From contig NZ_JAUSUJ010000001.1 in the NCBI RefSeq assembly GCF_030813915.1, positions 248,001 to 312,000 on the forward strand: a DNA stretch of 64,000 bases, written 5' to 3'. Source of the DNA: Rhodoplanes tepidamans (GTDB lineage Bacteria > Pseudomonadota > Alphaproteobacteria > Rhizobiales > Xanthobacteraceae). The translations under genes were made by a program, and so were the position numbers. Of this stretch, positions 8,990-17,239 are shown one piece after another. Under the pieces are notes generated by a model that ran no database searches, was not told the DNA's origin, and worked only from the letters and a program-made list of their open reading frames with translations. Position 1 is the first letter of the stretch, and each line of letters begins with the position of its first letter.

Positions 8990-9745
8990 ATGGCGAAGGA
9001 CGCTGAGAAGAAGCCGGCCAAGCGGCCGGGCGACCGGGCCGAGGCGATCTACCGGGCGCTGCGGCACGCCATCATCGAGCAGGCGCTCGAGCCCGGCGCC
9101 AAGCTGCCCGAGGACGCCATCGGCGAGCGCTTCGGGGCGAGCCGCACCATCGTGCGCCATGCGCTCGGCCGGCTCGCCGCCGAGGGGCTGGTCGAGCTGC
9201 GCCGCAACCGCGGCGCCGCCGTCGCCACCCCGGGCTGGGACCAGGCCGGCGACCTGTTCGACATCCGGCTCGGGCTGGAGCGCCTGGTCGTCACCCGGCT
9301 CGCCGGCCGCCTGACACCGGCCCAGATCGCCACCCTCGAGGCGCATGTCGCGGAGGAGGAGCTTTCACGCGGCACCGACGAGCGGCGGTCGATCCGGCTC
9401 GCCACCGAGTTCCACGTCGTGCTCGCCGAGATGACGGGCAGCGAGGTGCTGGTCCGCTACGTGTCCGAGATCGCTCTGCGCTGCGGCCTGATCCTGGCCC
9501 TCTACGCGCGGCCGCACTCCTCGGAATGCGCGGTCAGCGAGCACCGCGCCGTCATCGCGGCGCTGGCGGAGGGCGACGCGGAGGCGGCGATCGCCGTGAT
9601 GGACCAGCATCTCGGCGCCGTGATGGACCGCGCCCTGATCGTCCCGCGCCCGACCAAGGAGCGCGACATCAAGGCGATCCTGGCGCCCTACGCGGACGAA
9701 GCGCCGGCCGGCGTGCGGCGGGCGAAGGGGGCGCGGAAGCGGTGA
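8990..9745 (+). CDS. GntR-family (FCD-type) transcriptional regulator
   Basis: This is a ligand-responsive repressor/activator. An N-terminal winged helix (about 15-80) contains PEDAIGERFGASRTIVRHAL and GLVELRRNRGAAV. It is followed by an all-helical FCD effector domain with the metal-site-like histidines of EFHVVLAEMTG and SEHRAVIAALAEGD. At 251 residues its length is normal. Genes of this class usually control an adjacent transport/catabolic operon. The following SnoaL gene, ABC transporter and amidohydrolase are the likely targets, and a TGTATACA palindrome at 10528 is a candidate operator. Confidence 0.88.
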   Translation: MAKDAEKKPAKRPGDRAEAIYRALRHAIIEQALEPGAKLPEDAIGERFGASRTIVRHALGRLAAEGLVELRRNRGAAVATPGWDQAGDLFDIRLGLERLVVTRLAGRLTPAQIATLEAHVAEEELSRGTDERRSIRLATEFHVVLAEMTGSEVLVRYVSEIALRCGLILALYARPHSSECAVSEHRAVIAALAEGDAEAAIAVMDQHLGAVMDRALIVPRPTKERDIKAILAPYADEAPAGVRRAKGARKR

Positions 9746-9856
9746 GGAAGGCAGGAGCCTCGTGCCCCGGACAAGGCGCAGCGAGCCGCAGGCTCGGTGT
9801 TGCCGCAGAGCCGGGGCCCATCTGCGGCGCCGCCTGCGTCGGCAGGTCAGGCACCC

Positions 9857-9965
9857 GTCGTTCCGGAGCGGCGCGAAGCACCGGACCCGGAATCCAGCGG
9901 CGGACGCCTGCTTTCATGGCTGGATTCCGGGTTCGAGTGCCTGCGGCACTCGCCCCGGAATGACC
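9857..9965. repeat. Palindromic repeat family A, copy 1
   Basis: This roughly 109-bp element has nested inverted repeats: outer GTCGTTCCGG against CCCCGGAATGAC and inner CCCGGAATCCAG against CTGGATTCCGGG. A second copy of the same architecture is at 15781-15883. It lies between the convergent GntR and SnoaL genes, so it may also end both transcripts. Elements of this type are common in intergenic DNA of Hyphomicrobiales. Confidence 0.85.
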
Positions 9966-9975
9966 AGCGTTCCCG

Positions 9976-10416
9976 TCACGCCTCGATGCCGTTCTTGGTG
10001 AGCAGGCGCTCGGCCGAGTCGTTCCACACGTCCATCTGGACGATCTTGCCGCCGCGCACGACGAAGCGGTCGATGTAGCGGTTGCCCTCGAACGGGGTGC
10101 CGTCCGGCCACTCGCCGTAGAGATGGCCGAGATTGTAGCAGATGGTCTCGCCCACCCCCGGCACCACGTCGGTGCGCAGCATCCGCTTCTTCACCCACTT
10201 GTAGCGGCCGGCATTGAACGCCGCGCTCTCGCGCGGATGCGAGAATTTTCGCCCGCCCGTGAAGGTGATCACCAGGTCGTCGGAAATATAGGTCGCGGCC
10301 CGGACCGGGTCCGGAACCATCGAGGCCTCCAGGAAGGCCTCGACGATGGCGGCGGCGGCCTGCGTCTCGGACGGGCTGTCGAGCGGGGCGGCGGACGGGG
10401 CGGGCGCAGCGGACAT
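9976..10416 (-). CDS. SnoaL-like / NTF2-fold protein
   Basis: The 146-residue product has the size and pattern of the SnoaL-like NTF2-fold superfamily, a cone-shaped ligand-binding or small-molecule enzyme fold. An N-terminal helix pair (AAAAIVEAFLEASMVPDPVR) is followed by a beta-rich part with YISDDLVITFTGGRKF and GNRYIDRFVVRGGKIVQMDVW. The start at 10416 is supported by CCGGAGGAA upstream. It is divergent from the ABC transporter operon, sharing a 277-bp control region. A role in the same catabolic route is an inference from location only. Confidence 0.8.
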   Translation of the reverse strand: MSAAPAPSAAPLDSPSETQAAAAIVEAFLEASMVPDPVRAATYISDDLVITFTGGRKFSHPRESAAFNAGRYKWVKKRMLRTDVVPGVGETICYNLGHLYGEWPDGTPFEGNRYIDRFVVRGGKIVQMDVWNDSAERLLTKNGIEA

Positions 10417-10527
10417 CGGTTCCTCCGGAACGGTGAGCGGGCGGGGTCGTCCTCCGGGAATGCATTTTCCCGGCCAGCCGCGCCGCGGCCCGTCACCTCG
10501 CCGATCGTATGCGAAAGCGATATCGAT

Positions 10528-10535
10528 TGTATACA
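10528..10535. promoter_or_regulatory. Candidate GntR-family operator (TGTATACA)
   Basis: A perfect 8-bp palindrome, TGTATACA, within ATTGTATACAC, lies between the divergent SnoaL and ABC-transporter genes in an AT-richer patch. FCD-type GntR regulators often bind short palindromes of the TNGT-N-ACNA kind. The regulator at 8990 is the obvious candidate. The assignment rests on motif and position only. Confidence 0.45.
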
Positions 10536-10572
10536 CTTCTGCATGCGATTTGAGCGGAGCGCCCATGCGAGT

Positions 10573-10593
10573 GCCCATCCGGTGGGCGTTTTT
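10573..10593 (+). terminator. Possible leader terminator/attenuator hairpin
   Basis: GCCCA (10573) pairs with TGGGC (10583) around a 5-base loop and is followed by GTTTTT, about 100 bp before the substrate-binding-protein gene. The stem is short, so this could be chance. If real, it would sit between the operator and the first structural gene. Confidence 0.25.
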
Positions 10594-10693
10594 GCCGCCT
10601 GCCGGAGGCGAGGTCGTGCGAATCCGGCGGCTCCGGTCTGGCACGTCGCTTGCGTGGAAGGGCGCGGTCCACCCACCCCCGTGAGGTACGCCC

Positions 10694-11896
10694 ATGCTCA
10701 GGATTCCGTCCGCCCGCCCGACCCGGCGGCTCGCGCTCGCCGGCGCGGCCGCGCTTCTCGCCGGCACGCTGGCCGGCCCGCTGGCGTCGCCGTCGCAGGC
10801 GCAGGAGACCGTCAAGCTCGGCCTCGTCGCCGCCATGTCGGGCCAGTCGGCGAAGTCCGGCGAGGCGATCGTGCGCGGCCTGTCGCTCGCCATCGACGAG
10901 ATGAACGCCAAGGGCGGCCTGCTGGGCAAGAAGGTCGAGCTGGTCGTGCGCGACGACGAGAGCAATCCGGCCAAGGGCGTCGTCGCGGCGCGCGAGCTGG
11001 TGCAGCGCGAGAAGGTGGCGGCGTTCTTCGGCGGCCTCGACACGCCGGTGTCGCTCGCCATCGTGCCGTTCGCCAACCAGTCCAAGGTACCGTTCATGGG
11101 CGTGTGGGCGGCCGGCACGCCGATCACCAAGAACGGCGCCGCCGACAACTACGTGTTCCGCGTCTCGGCCGTCGACGAGCTGGTCGACGTCGCGCTGGTC
11201 GACTACGCCGTCAAGAAGTACGGCGCCAAGAAGCCGGGCATGATCCTGATCAACAATCCGTGGGGCGAGTCCAACGAGAAGGGCCTCAAGGCCGCGCTCG
11301 AGGCCAAGAAGATCCCGTTCGCCGGCGTGGAGAAGTTCGAGACCAACGACGTCGACGTGGTGCCGCAGCTCACCCGCCTGAAGCAGGCCGGCGCCGACGT
11401 GCTGTTCCTGGTCGCCAACGTGGCGCCCTCGGCCCAGGTGGTGAAGTCGCTCGACCGGATGGGCTGGTCGGTGCCGATCGTCTCGCACTGGGGCCCGGCC
11501 GGCGGCCGCTTCGGCGAGCTCGCGGGCGCCAGCGCCGACAAGGTGCACTTCATCCAGACCTTCAGCTTCTCGGGCAACGAGACGCCCAAGGCGAAGGCGA
11601 CGCTGGCCGCGCTCAAGGCCAAGTATCCCGAGATCAAGGGCCTCGCCGACGTGACCCCGGCGGTCGGCATCGCCAACGCCTACGACGCCGCCCATCTGGT
11701 CGGCCTCGCCATCGCCAAGGCCGGCTCGACCGACGGCACCAAGATCCGCGACGCGCTCTACGCCATCGACAGCTACGACGGCCTGATCAAGACCTACAAG
11801 ACGCCCTTCACCAAGCAGAACCACGACGCGCTGGCGTCGTCCGACTACATCTTCACCTACTTCAAGGGCGACGAGATCCTGCCGCTGAAGAACTGA
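10694..11896 (+). CDS. Branched-chain-type ABC transporter, periplasmic substrate-binding protein
   Basis: This is the periplasmic receptor of a LivK-like (HAAT family) importer. An Arg-rich n-region and hydrophobic h-region (RRLALAGAAALLAG) end at a signal-peptidase-type SQAQ site near residue 36. The mature part begins ETVKLGLVAAMSGQSAKSG, the usual type I peripheral-binding fold start, with later ANAYDAAHLVGLAIAKAG. Length is 400 residues. The true ligand may not be an amino acid: the operon continues with a permease, a fused permease/ATPase and a deaminase-like amidohydrolase, which suggests a nitrogenous heterocycle or amide (inference). Confidence 0.9.
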   Translation: MLRIPSARPTRRLALAGAAALLAGTLAGPLASPSQAQETVKLGLVAAMSGQSAKSGEAIVRGLSLAIDEMNAKGGLLGKKVELVVRDDESNPAKGVVAARELVQREKVAAFFGGLDTPVSLAIVPFANQSKVPFMGVWAAGTPITKNGAADNYVFRVSAVDELVDVALVDYAVKKYGAKKPGMILINNPWGESNEKGLKAALEAKKIPFAGVEKFETNDVDVVPQLTRLKQAGADVLFLVANVAPSAQVVKSLDRMGWSVPIVSHWGPAGGRFGELAGASADKVHFIQTFSFSGNETPKAKATLAALKAKYPEIKGLADVTPAVGIANAYDAAHLVGLAIAKAGSTDGTKIRDALYAIDSYDGLIKTYKTPFTKQNHDALASSDYIFTYFKGDEILPLKN

Positions 11897-11912
11897 GCGC
11901 TGCCTCTGCTGC

Positions 11913-12033
11913 ACCTCTCCCCGGCGGGGGGAGGTCGCCGCGCGCAGCGCGGCGCGTGAGGGGGGCCCAGGCTCGTCATCGGCGCCGTAGGCCCTCACCC
12001 CGGTCGCGAGCTTCTCCCCCAGGGAGGGGGCAA
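11913..12033. repeat. Palindromic repeat family B, copy 1
   Basis: This element consists of a CCTCTCCCC-GGGGGGAGG hairpin, a CGCGCGCAGCGCGGCGCG hairpin, a CCCTCACCC motif and a final CTCCCCC-AGGGAGGGGG hairpin. The same arrangement recurs at 13000-13137, and a partial copy is near 45612. It occupies the gap between the binding-protein and permease genes of one presumed operon. Confidence 0.8.
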
Positions 12034-12086
12034 GACCCGGACGCGGGGACGAGCGGAGATCGGGGCCCGGGCCCAGGGAGAACGAG

Positions 12087-12959
12087 ATGCTGCTCACCTC
12101 GTCGATCGTGTCCGGGCTGGGGCTCGGCAGCATGTACGGGCTGATCGCGCTCGGCTTCCATGTCACGTATGTCGTGTCCAGCACGGTCAACTTCGCGCAG
12201 GGCTCGGCCATGATGCTCGGCGCGGTGCTGGGCTACGTGTTCGCCGTCAAGCTCGGCTGGCCGTGGGTGCCGGCCGCCGTGCTGGCGCTGTTCCTGTGCG
12301 CCGCCTTCGGGCTCGCCATCGAGCGCGTGCTGGTGCGGCCCTTTGTCGACCGCGGCTCCGGCGCCTGGCTGATGGCGACGGTGGCGGGCGGCATCGTGCT
12401 CGACAACGCCGTGCTGTTCACGTTTGGCAAGGAGCCGCGCAGCTTCCCGTCGTCGCTCGCCGTCAGGCCGGTGGAGGTCTTCGGCGCCGGCGTCTACCCG
12501 CTGCAGCTCGTCATCCCGGCGGTCGGCCTCGGCATCGCGGTGCTGCTGCATCTCGCGCTGCGGAAGACGCGGCGCGGCAAGGCCATGCTGGCCGTGGTGC
12601 AGAATCCCGACGCGGCGCGGCTGATGGGCATCGACGTGCGGCGCGTCGTCGCCGTCGCCTTCATGCTGTCCACGGCGCTCGCCGGCCTCGCCGGCCTGCT
12701 GATCGCGCCGCTGTTCAGCGTCCATTCCGAGATGGGCACGCTGTTCGGCATCAAGGCCTTCGCCGTGGCGATCCTGGGCGGCATCGGCTCGGCCTGGGGC
12801 GTCATGCTGGCCGGCCTGATCTACGGCCTGACCGAGGCCCTGGTGACCGCCTATCTGGGCTCGACCTACACCCAGATCGTCGTCTTCTCGGTGGTGATCG
12901 CCGCGCTCGCCCTGATGCCCCACGGCCTCCTCGGCCGCGCCGCCGTGAGCAAGGTGTGA
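12087..12959 (+). CDS. Branched-chain-type ABC transporter permease (LivH-like)
   Basis: This is an inner-membrane permease subunit. The 290 residues carry about eight hydrophobic segments and the LivH-type signature GLGLGSMYGLIALGFHVTY with VNFAQG near the N-terminus. The conserved GIDVRRVVAVAFMLSTALAGLAG and KAFAVAILGGIGSAWG lie in the second half. Its partner permease LivM is not free but fused to two ATPases in the next gene. Confidence 0.92.
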   Translation: MLLTSSIVSGLGLGSMYGLIALGFHVTYVVSSTVNFAQGSAMMLGAVLGYVFAVKLGWPWVPAAVLALFLCAAFGLAIERVLVRPFVDRGSGAWLMATVAGGIVLDNAVLFTFGKEPRSFPSSLAVRPVEVFGAGVYPLQLVIPAVGLGIAVLLHLALRKTRRGKAMLAVVQNPDAARLMGIDVRRVVAVAFMLSTALAGLAGLLIAPLFSVHSEMGTLFGIKAFAVAILGGIGSAWGVMLAGLIYGLTEALVTAYLGSTYTQIVVFSVVIAALALMPHGLLGRAAVSKV

Positions 12960-12999
12960 TGGCCTGGTCCAACATCACGGCCTCGCGTCTGCCCCCGTC

Positions 13000-13137
13000 A
13001 CCTCTCCCCAGCGGGGAGAGGTCGACGCGCCCAGCGCGTCGGGTGAGCGGGGGCCGAGGCCGATCATCGGCGCATACGCCCCTCACCCCGGACGCGAGCT
13101 GCGCTCTCGTCCGACCCTCTCCCCTCGGGAGAGGGTA
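13000..13137. repeat. Palindromic repeat family B, copy 2
   Basis: This copy carries the hairpin CCTCTCCCC-AGCGGGGAGAGG, a GACGCGCCCAGCGCGTC hairpin, CCCTCACCC and a final CCCTCTCCCCTCGGGAGAGGG hairpin. It is the same architecture as 11913-12033. It lies between the permease and the fused permease/ATPase gene. Confidence 0.82.
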
Positions 13138-13194
13138 CCGGTTCGTGCCGCAGCTCCGCATACAGAACCGGACGATCACGGGACGAGCCCGGCC

Positions 13195-15759
13195 ATGACG
13201 GAGGAGGGGACATTGTCCGCCAAAATTCGTCGGGCCCTGCGTGCTCTGCGCCTCCCCCGCCTCCCGTCGCTGCCCGCGCCGCTGCGGCGTTTCGCAACGC
13301 CGGTCGCCATCGCGCTGCTCACCGCGGTCGCGCTCGGCTTCGCGCTGCTGGCGGAGGGCTATGCGCCGTTCGTGCTGGCGCTGGTCTCGCTCACCGTCGT
13401 CGTCTGCGTCGGGCTCAACATCCTGCTCGGCCTCGGCGGGCAGGTGTCGCTCGGCCATGTCGGCTTCTACGCCATCGGCGCCTATGCGGTGGCGATCCTG
13501 ACGCTGGCCGGCGTGGACTTCTGGCTGGCCTTGCCGGCCGCCGGCCTGATCGCCGCCGCGGTCGGGTTCCTGCTGTCGCTGCCCGCCCTGCGGGTCGCCG
13601 GGCCGACGCTGGCGATGCTGACCATCGCGTTCGCCTTCATCGTCCAGCACGGCACCATCGAGTGGCGGGCCCTGACCGGCGGCGCCAACGGCCTGATGGG
13701 CCTGCCGCCGCCGGCGATCGGCAGCCTCGTGTTCACCGAGCGCGAGATGGCGGCGCTCGCCGTGGTGCTGGCCGGCGCCTCGCTGTGGCTGTTCCACCGC
13801 ATCGCCCGCAGCGCCTGGGGCAAGAGCATGGTGGCGGTGCGCGACGCCGAGATCGCCGCCCGCTCGGTGGGGCTCGATCCGGTGATCGTCAAGGCGGCCG
13901 CCTTCACGCTGTCGGCCGGCTTCGCCGGGGTCGCCGGCGGCCTGTTCGCGCCGCTGATGATGTTCGTCGCGCCCGACTCGTTCCCGTTCTCGCAGTCGAT
14001 CCTGTTCCTGCTCGCCGTGATCGTCGGCGGCGCCGGCGCGGTGTTCGGCCCGGTGATCGGCGCAGCGATCAGCGTGGTGCTGCCGGAGCTGCTGTCCGGC
14101 CTCGCCGAGTACCGGCTCCTGTTCTTCGGCGCGCTGCTGCTCGGTGTGCTGTGGCTCGCCCCGGAGGGCGTCATCGGCACGGTGTCGCGGTTCTGGCGCC
14201 GCGTCGATCCGCGCCCCGCCGACGGCACCGGCTTCGACCTCGCCGCCTTCCTGGCGCCGGCCGAGCCGCGGACCCTGCGGGTCGAGGGCCTGACGCTCGC
14301 CTTCGGCGGCATCAAGGCGGCGACCGGCGTCGCCGTGACGGCCGAGCCGGGGCGCGTCACCGCGATCATCGGCCCGAACGGCGCCGGCAAGACGACCGTC
14401 CTCAACATGATCGGCGGCTTCTACCGCCCCGATTCCGGCAGCATCCGGCTCGCCGACACGGAGCTCGCCGGCGCCGCGAGCCACAGGGTGGCGCGCGCCG
14501 GCATCGCCCGGACCTACCAGACGACGCGGCTGTTCGGCTCGCTCTCGGTGCTCGACAACGTCCTGGTGGCGCTCCGCCGCGGAAAGCTCGGCGGGCTGCT
14601 CGGTCGTTTCGCCGGTCCCGACGACGTGAAGGCCGCCGAGGCGCTGCTCGCCTTCGTCGGCTATCGCGGCGCCCTGGCGACCCCGGCCGCGGATCTCCCG
14701 CATGTCGACCGCCGCCTCGTCGAGATCGCCCGGGCGCTGGCCATGCGGCCGCGCGTGCTGCTGCTCGACGAGCCGGCCGCCGGCCTGATGCGGGCCGACA
14801 AGGACACGCTCGCCGGCCTCCTGCGCCGGATCGCCGATCTCGGCCTCGCCGTGATCCTGGTCGAGCACGACATGCAGCTCGTGATGGGAATCTCGGATTC
14901 CATCGTGGTGCTCGACGCCGGCGTGCCGATCGCCACCGGCCGGCCGGCCGAGATCCGCCGCGACCCGAAGGTGATCAAGGCCTATCTGGGCGGCGAGACC
15001 AGGCAGGCGCGCGGCCGCACCGCGGGGTGGGAGGCGCCTGTCGACGCCATCCTCACCGTCATCCGCCTCACCGCCGGCTACGGCGCCGCCCCGGTGCTGG
15101 ACAACGTCGATCTCGACGTCCGTCCGGGCGAGACCGTCGCGCTGATCGGCGCCAACGGGGCCGGCAAGTCGACCGCGCTGCGGGCGCTCGCCGGGCTGCT
15201 GCGGCCGGTCGACGGCGAGGTGGTGTTCAACGACCTGCGCATCGACCATCTCGACGCCCCCGAGATCGCCGGCGCGCGCCTCGTGCTGGTGCCGGAGGGC
15301 CGGCAGGTGTTTCCCGACCTCTCGGTGCGCGACAACATCCTGCTCGGCGCCTACACGCGCTCCGACCGCGACATCGAGGCGGACGCGGAGCGTCTGCTGA
15401 ACCTCTTCCCGCGGCTGCGCGAACGAATCGACAGTCCGGCCGGGCTCCTGTCCGGCGGCGAGCAGCAGATGCTGGCGATCGTCCGCGGCCTGATGGCGCG
15501 GCCCCGCACCCTGCTGCTCGACGAGCCGTCGCTCGGGCTGGCGCCGGCCGTCATCGACGGGCTGTTCGACGTGCTGGCGCGGCTGCGTGACGACGGCGTC
15601 ACCATCCTGCTGGTCGACCAGATGGCGCAGCTCGCCCTCGACGTCGCCGACCGGGCCTATGTGCTGGAGTCGGGCCGCGTCGTCGGCGCCGGCACGGCCG
15701 CGGCCCTGCGCGGCGACCCCGCCATCGAGGCCGCCTATCTGGGCCACGCGGCGGAGTGA
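13195..15759 (+). CDS. Fused LivM-LivG-LivF: ABC permease plus two ATPase domains in one chain
   Basis: This 854-residue protein joins three subunits that are normally separate. Residues about 30-345 form a LivM-like permease (LNILLGLGGQVSLGHVGFYA, GGAGAVFGPVIGA). Residues about 360-600 form a LivG-like ATPase with Walker A GPNGAGKTT at 393 and Walker B LLLDEPAAGL. Residues about 618-854 form a LivF-like ATPase with Walker A GANGAGKST at 652, signature LSGGEQQ and LLLDEPSLGLAP. The first ATPase has LPHVD at 501-505 where LSxGQ is expected, so one composite ATP site may be degenerate. The ATG at 13195 lacks a ribosome-binding site. A TTG at 13213, just after GGAGGAGGGG, is a strong alternative start. 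Confidence 0.92.
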   Translation: MTEEGTLSAKIRRALRALRLPRLPSLPAPLRRFATPVAIALLTAVALGFALLAEGYAPFVLALVSLTVVVCVGLNILLGLGGQVSLGHVGFYAIGAYAVAILTLAGVDFWLALPAAGLIAAAVGFLLSLPALRVAGPTLAMLTIAFAFIVQHGTIEWRALTGGANGLMGLPPPAIGSLVFTEREMAALAVVLAGASLWLFHRIARSAWGKSMVAVRDAEIAARSVGLDPVIVKAAAFTLSAGFAGVAGGLFAPLMMFVAPDSFPFSQSILFLLAVIVGGAGAVFGPVIGAAISVVLPELLSGLAEYRLLFFGALLLGVLWLAPEGVIGTVSRFWRRVDPRPADGTGFDLAAFLAPAEPRTLRVEGLTLAFGGIKAATGVAVTAEPGRVTAIIGPNGAGKTTVLNMIGGFYRPDSGSIRLADTELAGAASHRVARAGIARTYQTTRLFGSLSVLDNVLVALRRGKLGGLLGRFAGPDDVKAAEALLAFVGYRGALATPAADLPHVDRRLVEIARALAMRPRVLLLDEPAAGLMRADKDTLAGLLRRIADLGLAVILVEHDMQLVMGISDSIVVLDAGVPIATGRPAEIRRDPKVIKAYLGGETRQARGRTAGWEAPVDAILTVIRLTAGYGAAPVLDNVDLDVRPGETVALIGANGAGKSTALRALAGLLRPVDGEVVFNDLRIDHLDAPEIAGARLVLVPEGRQVFPDLSVRDNILLGAYTRSDRDIEADAERLLNLFPRLRERIDSPAGLLSGGEQQMLAIVRGLMARPRTLLLDEPSLGLAPAVIDGLFDVLARLRDDGVTILLVDQMAQLALDVADRAYVLESGRVVGAGTAAALRGDPAIEAAYLGHAAE

Positions 15760-15780
15760 CGGCGTGGTGGAAGCAAGCCA

Positions 15781-15883
15781 GTCATTCCGGGGCGCGCCGA
15801 AGGCGCGAACCCGGAATCCAGCCCCGAACTCGGCATTCTTGGCTGGATTCCGGGTCCGGCGCTGCGCGCCGGCCCGGAATGAC
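15781..15883. repeat. Palindromic repeat family A, copy 2
   Basis: The 103-bp element is bounded by GTCATTCCGGG and CCCGGAATGAC, with inner CCCGGAATCCAG and CTGGATTCCGGG. It is the cleaner of the two family A copies in the window. It occupies the gap between the fused transporter gene and the amidohydrolase gene. Confidence 0.88.
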
Positions 15884-15924
15884 CACAGCTGTCTGTAGCC
15901 CACTCTCGGATGCGAGCTGTCTCC

Positions 15925-17166
15925 ATGCCCCTCGATCTCCTCTTCAGGAACGTCCGCCTCGCCGGCCGCGAGTCGCTCTGCGACATCGGCGTGCGTGCGG
16001 GCCGCATCGCCGCGATCGAGCCCCGCATCGCGAGCGGCGCGCCGACCGAGGACCTCGGCGGCCGGCTGGCGGTGCCGGGCTTCGTCGAGACCCACATCCA
16101 TCTCGACAAGTCCTGCATCCTCGACCGCTGCCGGAGCGAGCAGGGGACGCTCGCCGAGGCGATCGCCCAGGTGGCGGCGGCCAAGCGCGACTTCACCGAG
16201 GAGGACGTCCATGCGCGGGCGAGGCGGACATTGGAGAAGGCGATCCTGCAGGGCACGACGCGCATGCGCACCCATGTCGAGGTGGACCCGCGCATCGGCC
16301 TGAAGAGCTTTCGTGCCATCCGCCGACTGAAGCACGACCATGCCTTCGCGATCGATCTCGACATCTGCGTCTTTCCGCAGGAAGGGCTTCTCAACGATCC
16401 CGGCACCGAGGAGCTGCTGGTCCAGGCCTGCGAGGCGGGGGCCGACACGATCGGCGGCTGCCCCTACACCGACACGGACCCGCACGGCCAGATCGCCCGC
16501 ATCTTCGCCATCGCGCAAAGGTACGATCTCGACGTCGACTTCCATCTCGACTTCGACCTCGATCCCGGCTGGACGCATCTCGACGAGGTGTGCCGCCTAA
16601 CCGACCGCCACGGCTGGGGCGGCCGCGTCGCCATCGGCCACGTCACCAAGCTCTCGGCCATGCCGGAGGCGGCCCGGGCCGCGGCGGCCAGACGGCTCGC
16701 CGACGCCGGGGTGGCGCTCACCGTGCTGCCGGCGACCGACCTGTTCCTCATGGGCCGCGGCCACGACCACGACGTGCCGCGCGGCGTCACCCCGGCGCAT
16801 CGCCTGGCCGAGCAGGGCGTCACCTGCTCGATCGCCACCAACAACGTGCTCAACCCGTTCACGCCGTTCGGCGACTGCTCGATGGTGCGGATCGCCAACC
16901 TGTACGCCAACGTGGCGCAGCTCGGCCGCGCGGCCGAGCTGGAACGCTGCCTCGACATGATCACGGCCGCGCCGGCCCGGCTGATGAATCTCCCGGACTA
17001 CGGCATTGCGGTCGGCAACCCGGCCGATCTCGTGGTGCTCGACGCGCGCGATCCGGCCGGCGCCGTCGCCGAGATCGCCGTGCCGCTCGGCGGCTGGAAG
17101 CGTGGCCGCCGCACCTTCACGCGCGCCCCCGCGGTGCTGCACCGGGAGGCGGTCGCGGCGGAATGA
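15925..17166 (+). CDS. Cytosine-deaminase-like amidohydrolase
   Basis: This is a metal-dependent TIM-barrel hydrolase resembling CodA. Visible elements are the N-terminal composite beta domain, the metal motif HIHLDK, HVEVDP, FHLDFDLDPG, GHVTKLS and a late TNNVLNPFTPFGD. In CodA the corresponding positions are HCDE and a DDV segment. Here the catalytic-type Glu appears to be Phe and the Asp appears to be Asn, so the reaction may differ from cytosine deamination. Length is 413 residues from the ATG at 15925; an in-frame ATG at 15910 is also possible. It follows the transporter, which suggests it acts on the imported compound. Confidence 0.82.
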   Translation: MPLDLLFRNVRLAGRESLCDIGVRAGRIAAIEPRIASGAPTEDLGGRLAVPGFVETHIHLDKSCILDRCRSEQGTLAEAIAQVAAAKRDFTEEDVHARARRTLEKAILQGTTRMRTHVEVDPRIGLKSFRAIRRLKHDHAFAIDLDICVFPQEGLLNDPGTEELLVQACEAGADTIGGCPYTDTDPHGQIARIFAIAQRYDLDVDFHLDFDLDPGWTHLDEVCRLTDRHGWGGRVAIGHVTKLSAMPEAARAAAARRLADAGVALTVLPATDLFLMGRGHDHDVPRGVTPAHRLAEQGVTCSIATNNVLNPFTPFGDCSMVRIANLYANVAQLGRAAELERCLDMITAAPARLMNLPDYGIAVGNPADLVVLDARDPAGAVAEIAVPLGGWKRGRRTFTRAPAVLHREAVAAE

Positions 17167-17239
17167 CGCCGCCCGCTTGCGCGGGGCCGCCGGCGCCCGA
17201 TACGGTGGGCCGGCCCCCGGGGAGGAGGCGCAGGTCGCC

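Noticed and set aside
12802-16578. A 1258-codon minus-strand frame opposite the fused transporter and amidohydrolase
   Set aside because: It runs through both a palindromic repeat and real genes on the other strand; its composition is the usual shadow of high-GC third positions.
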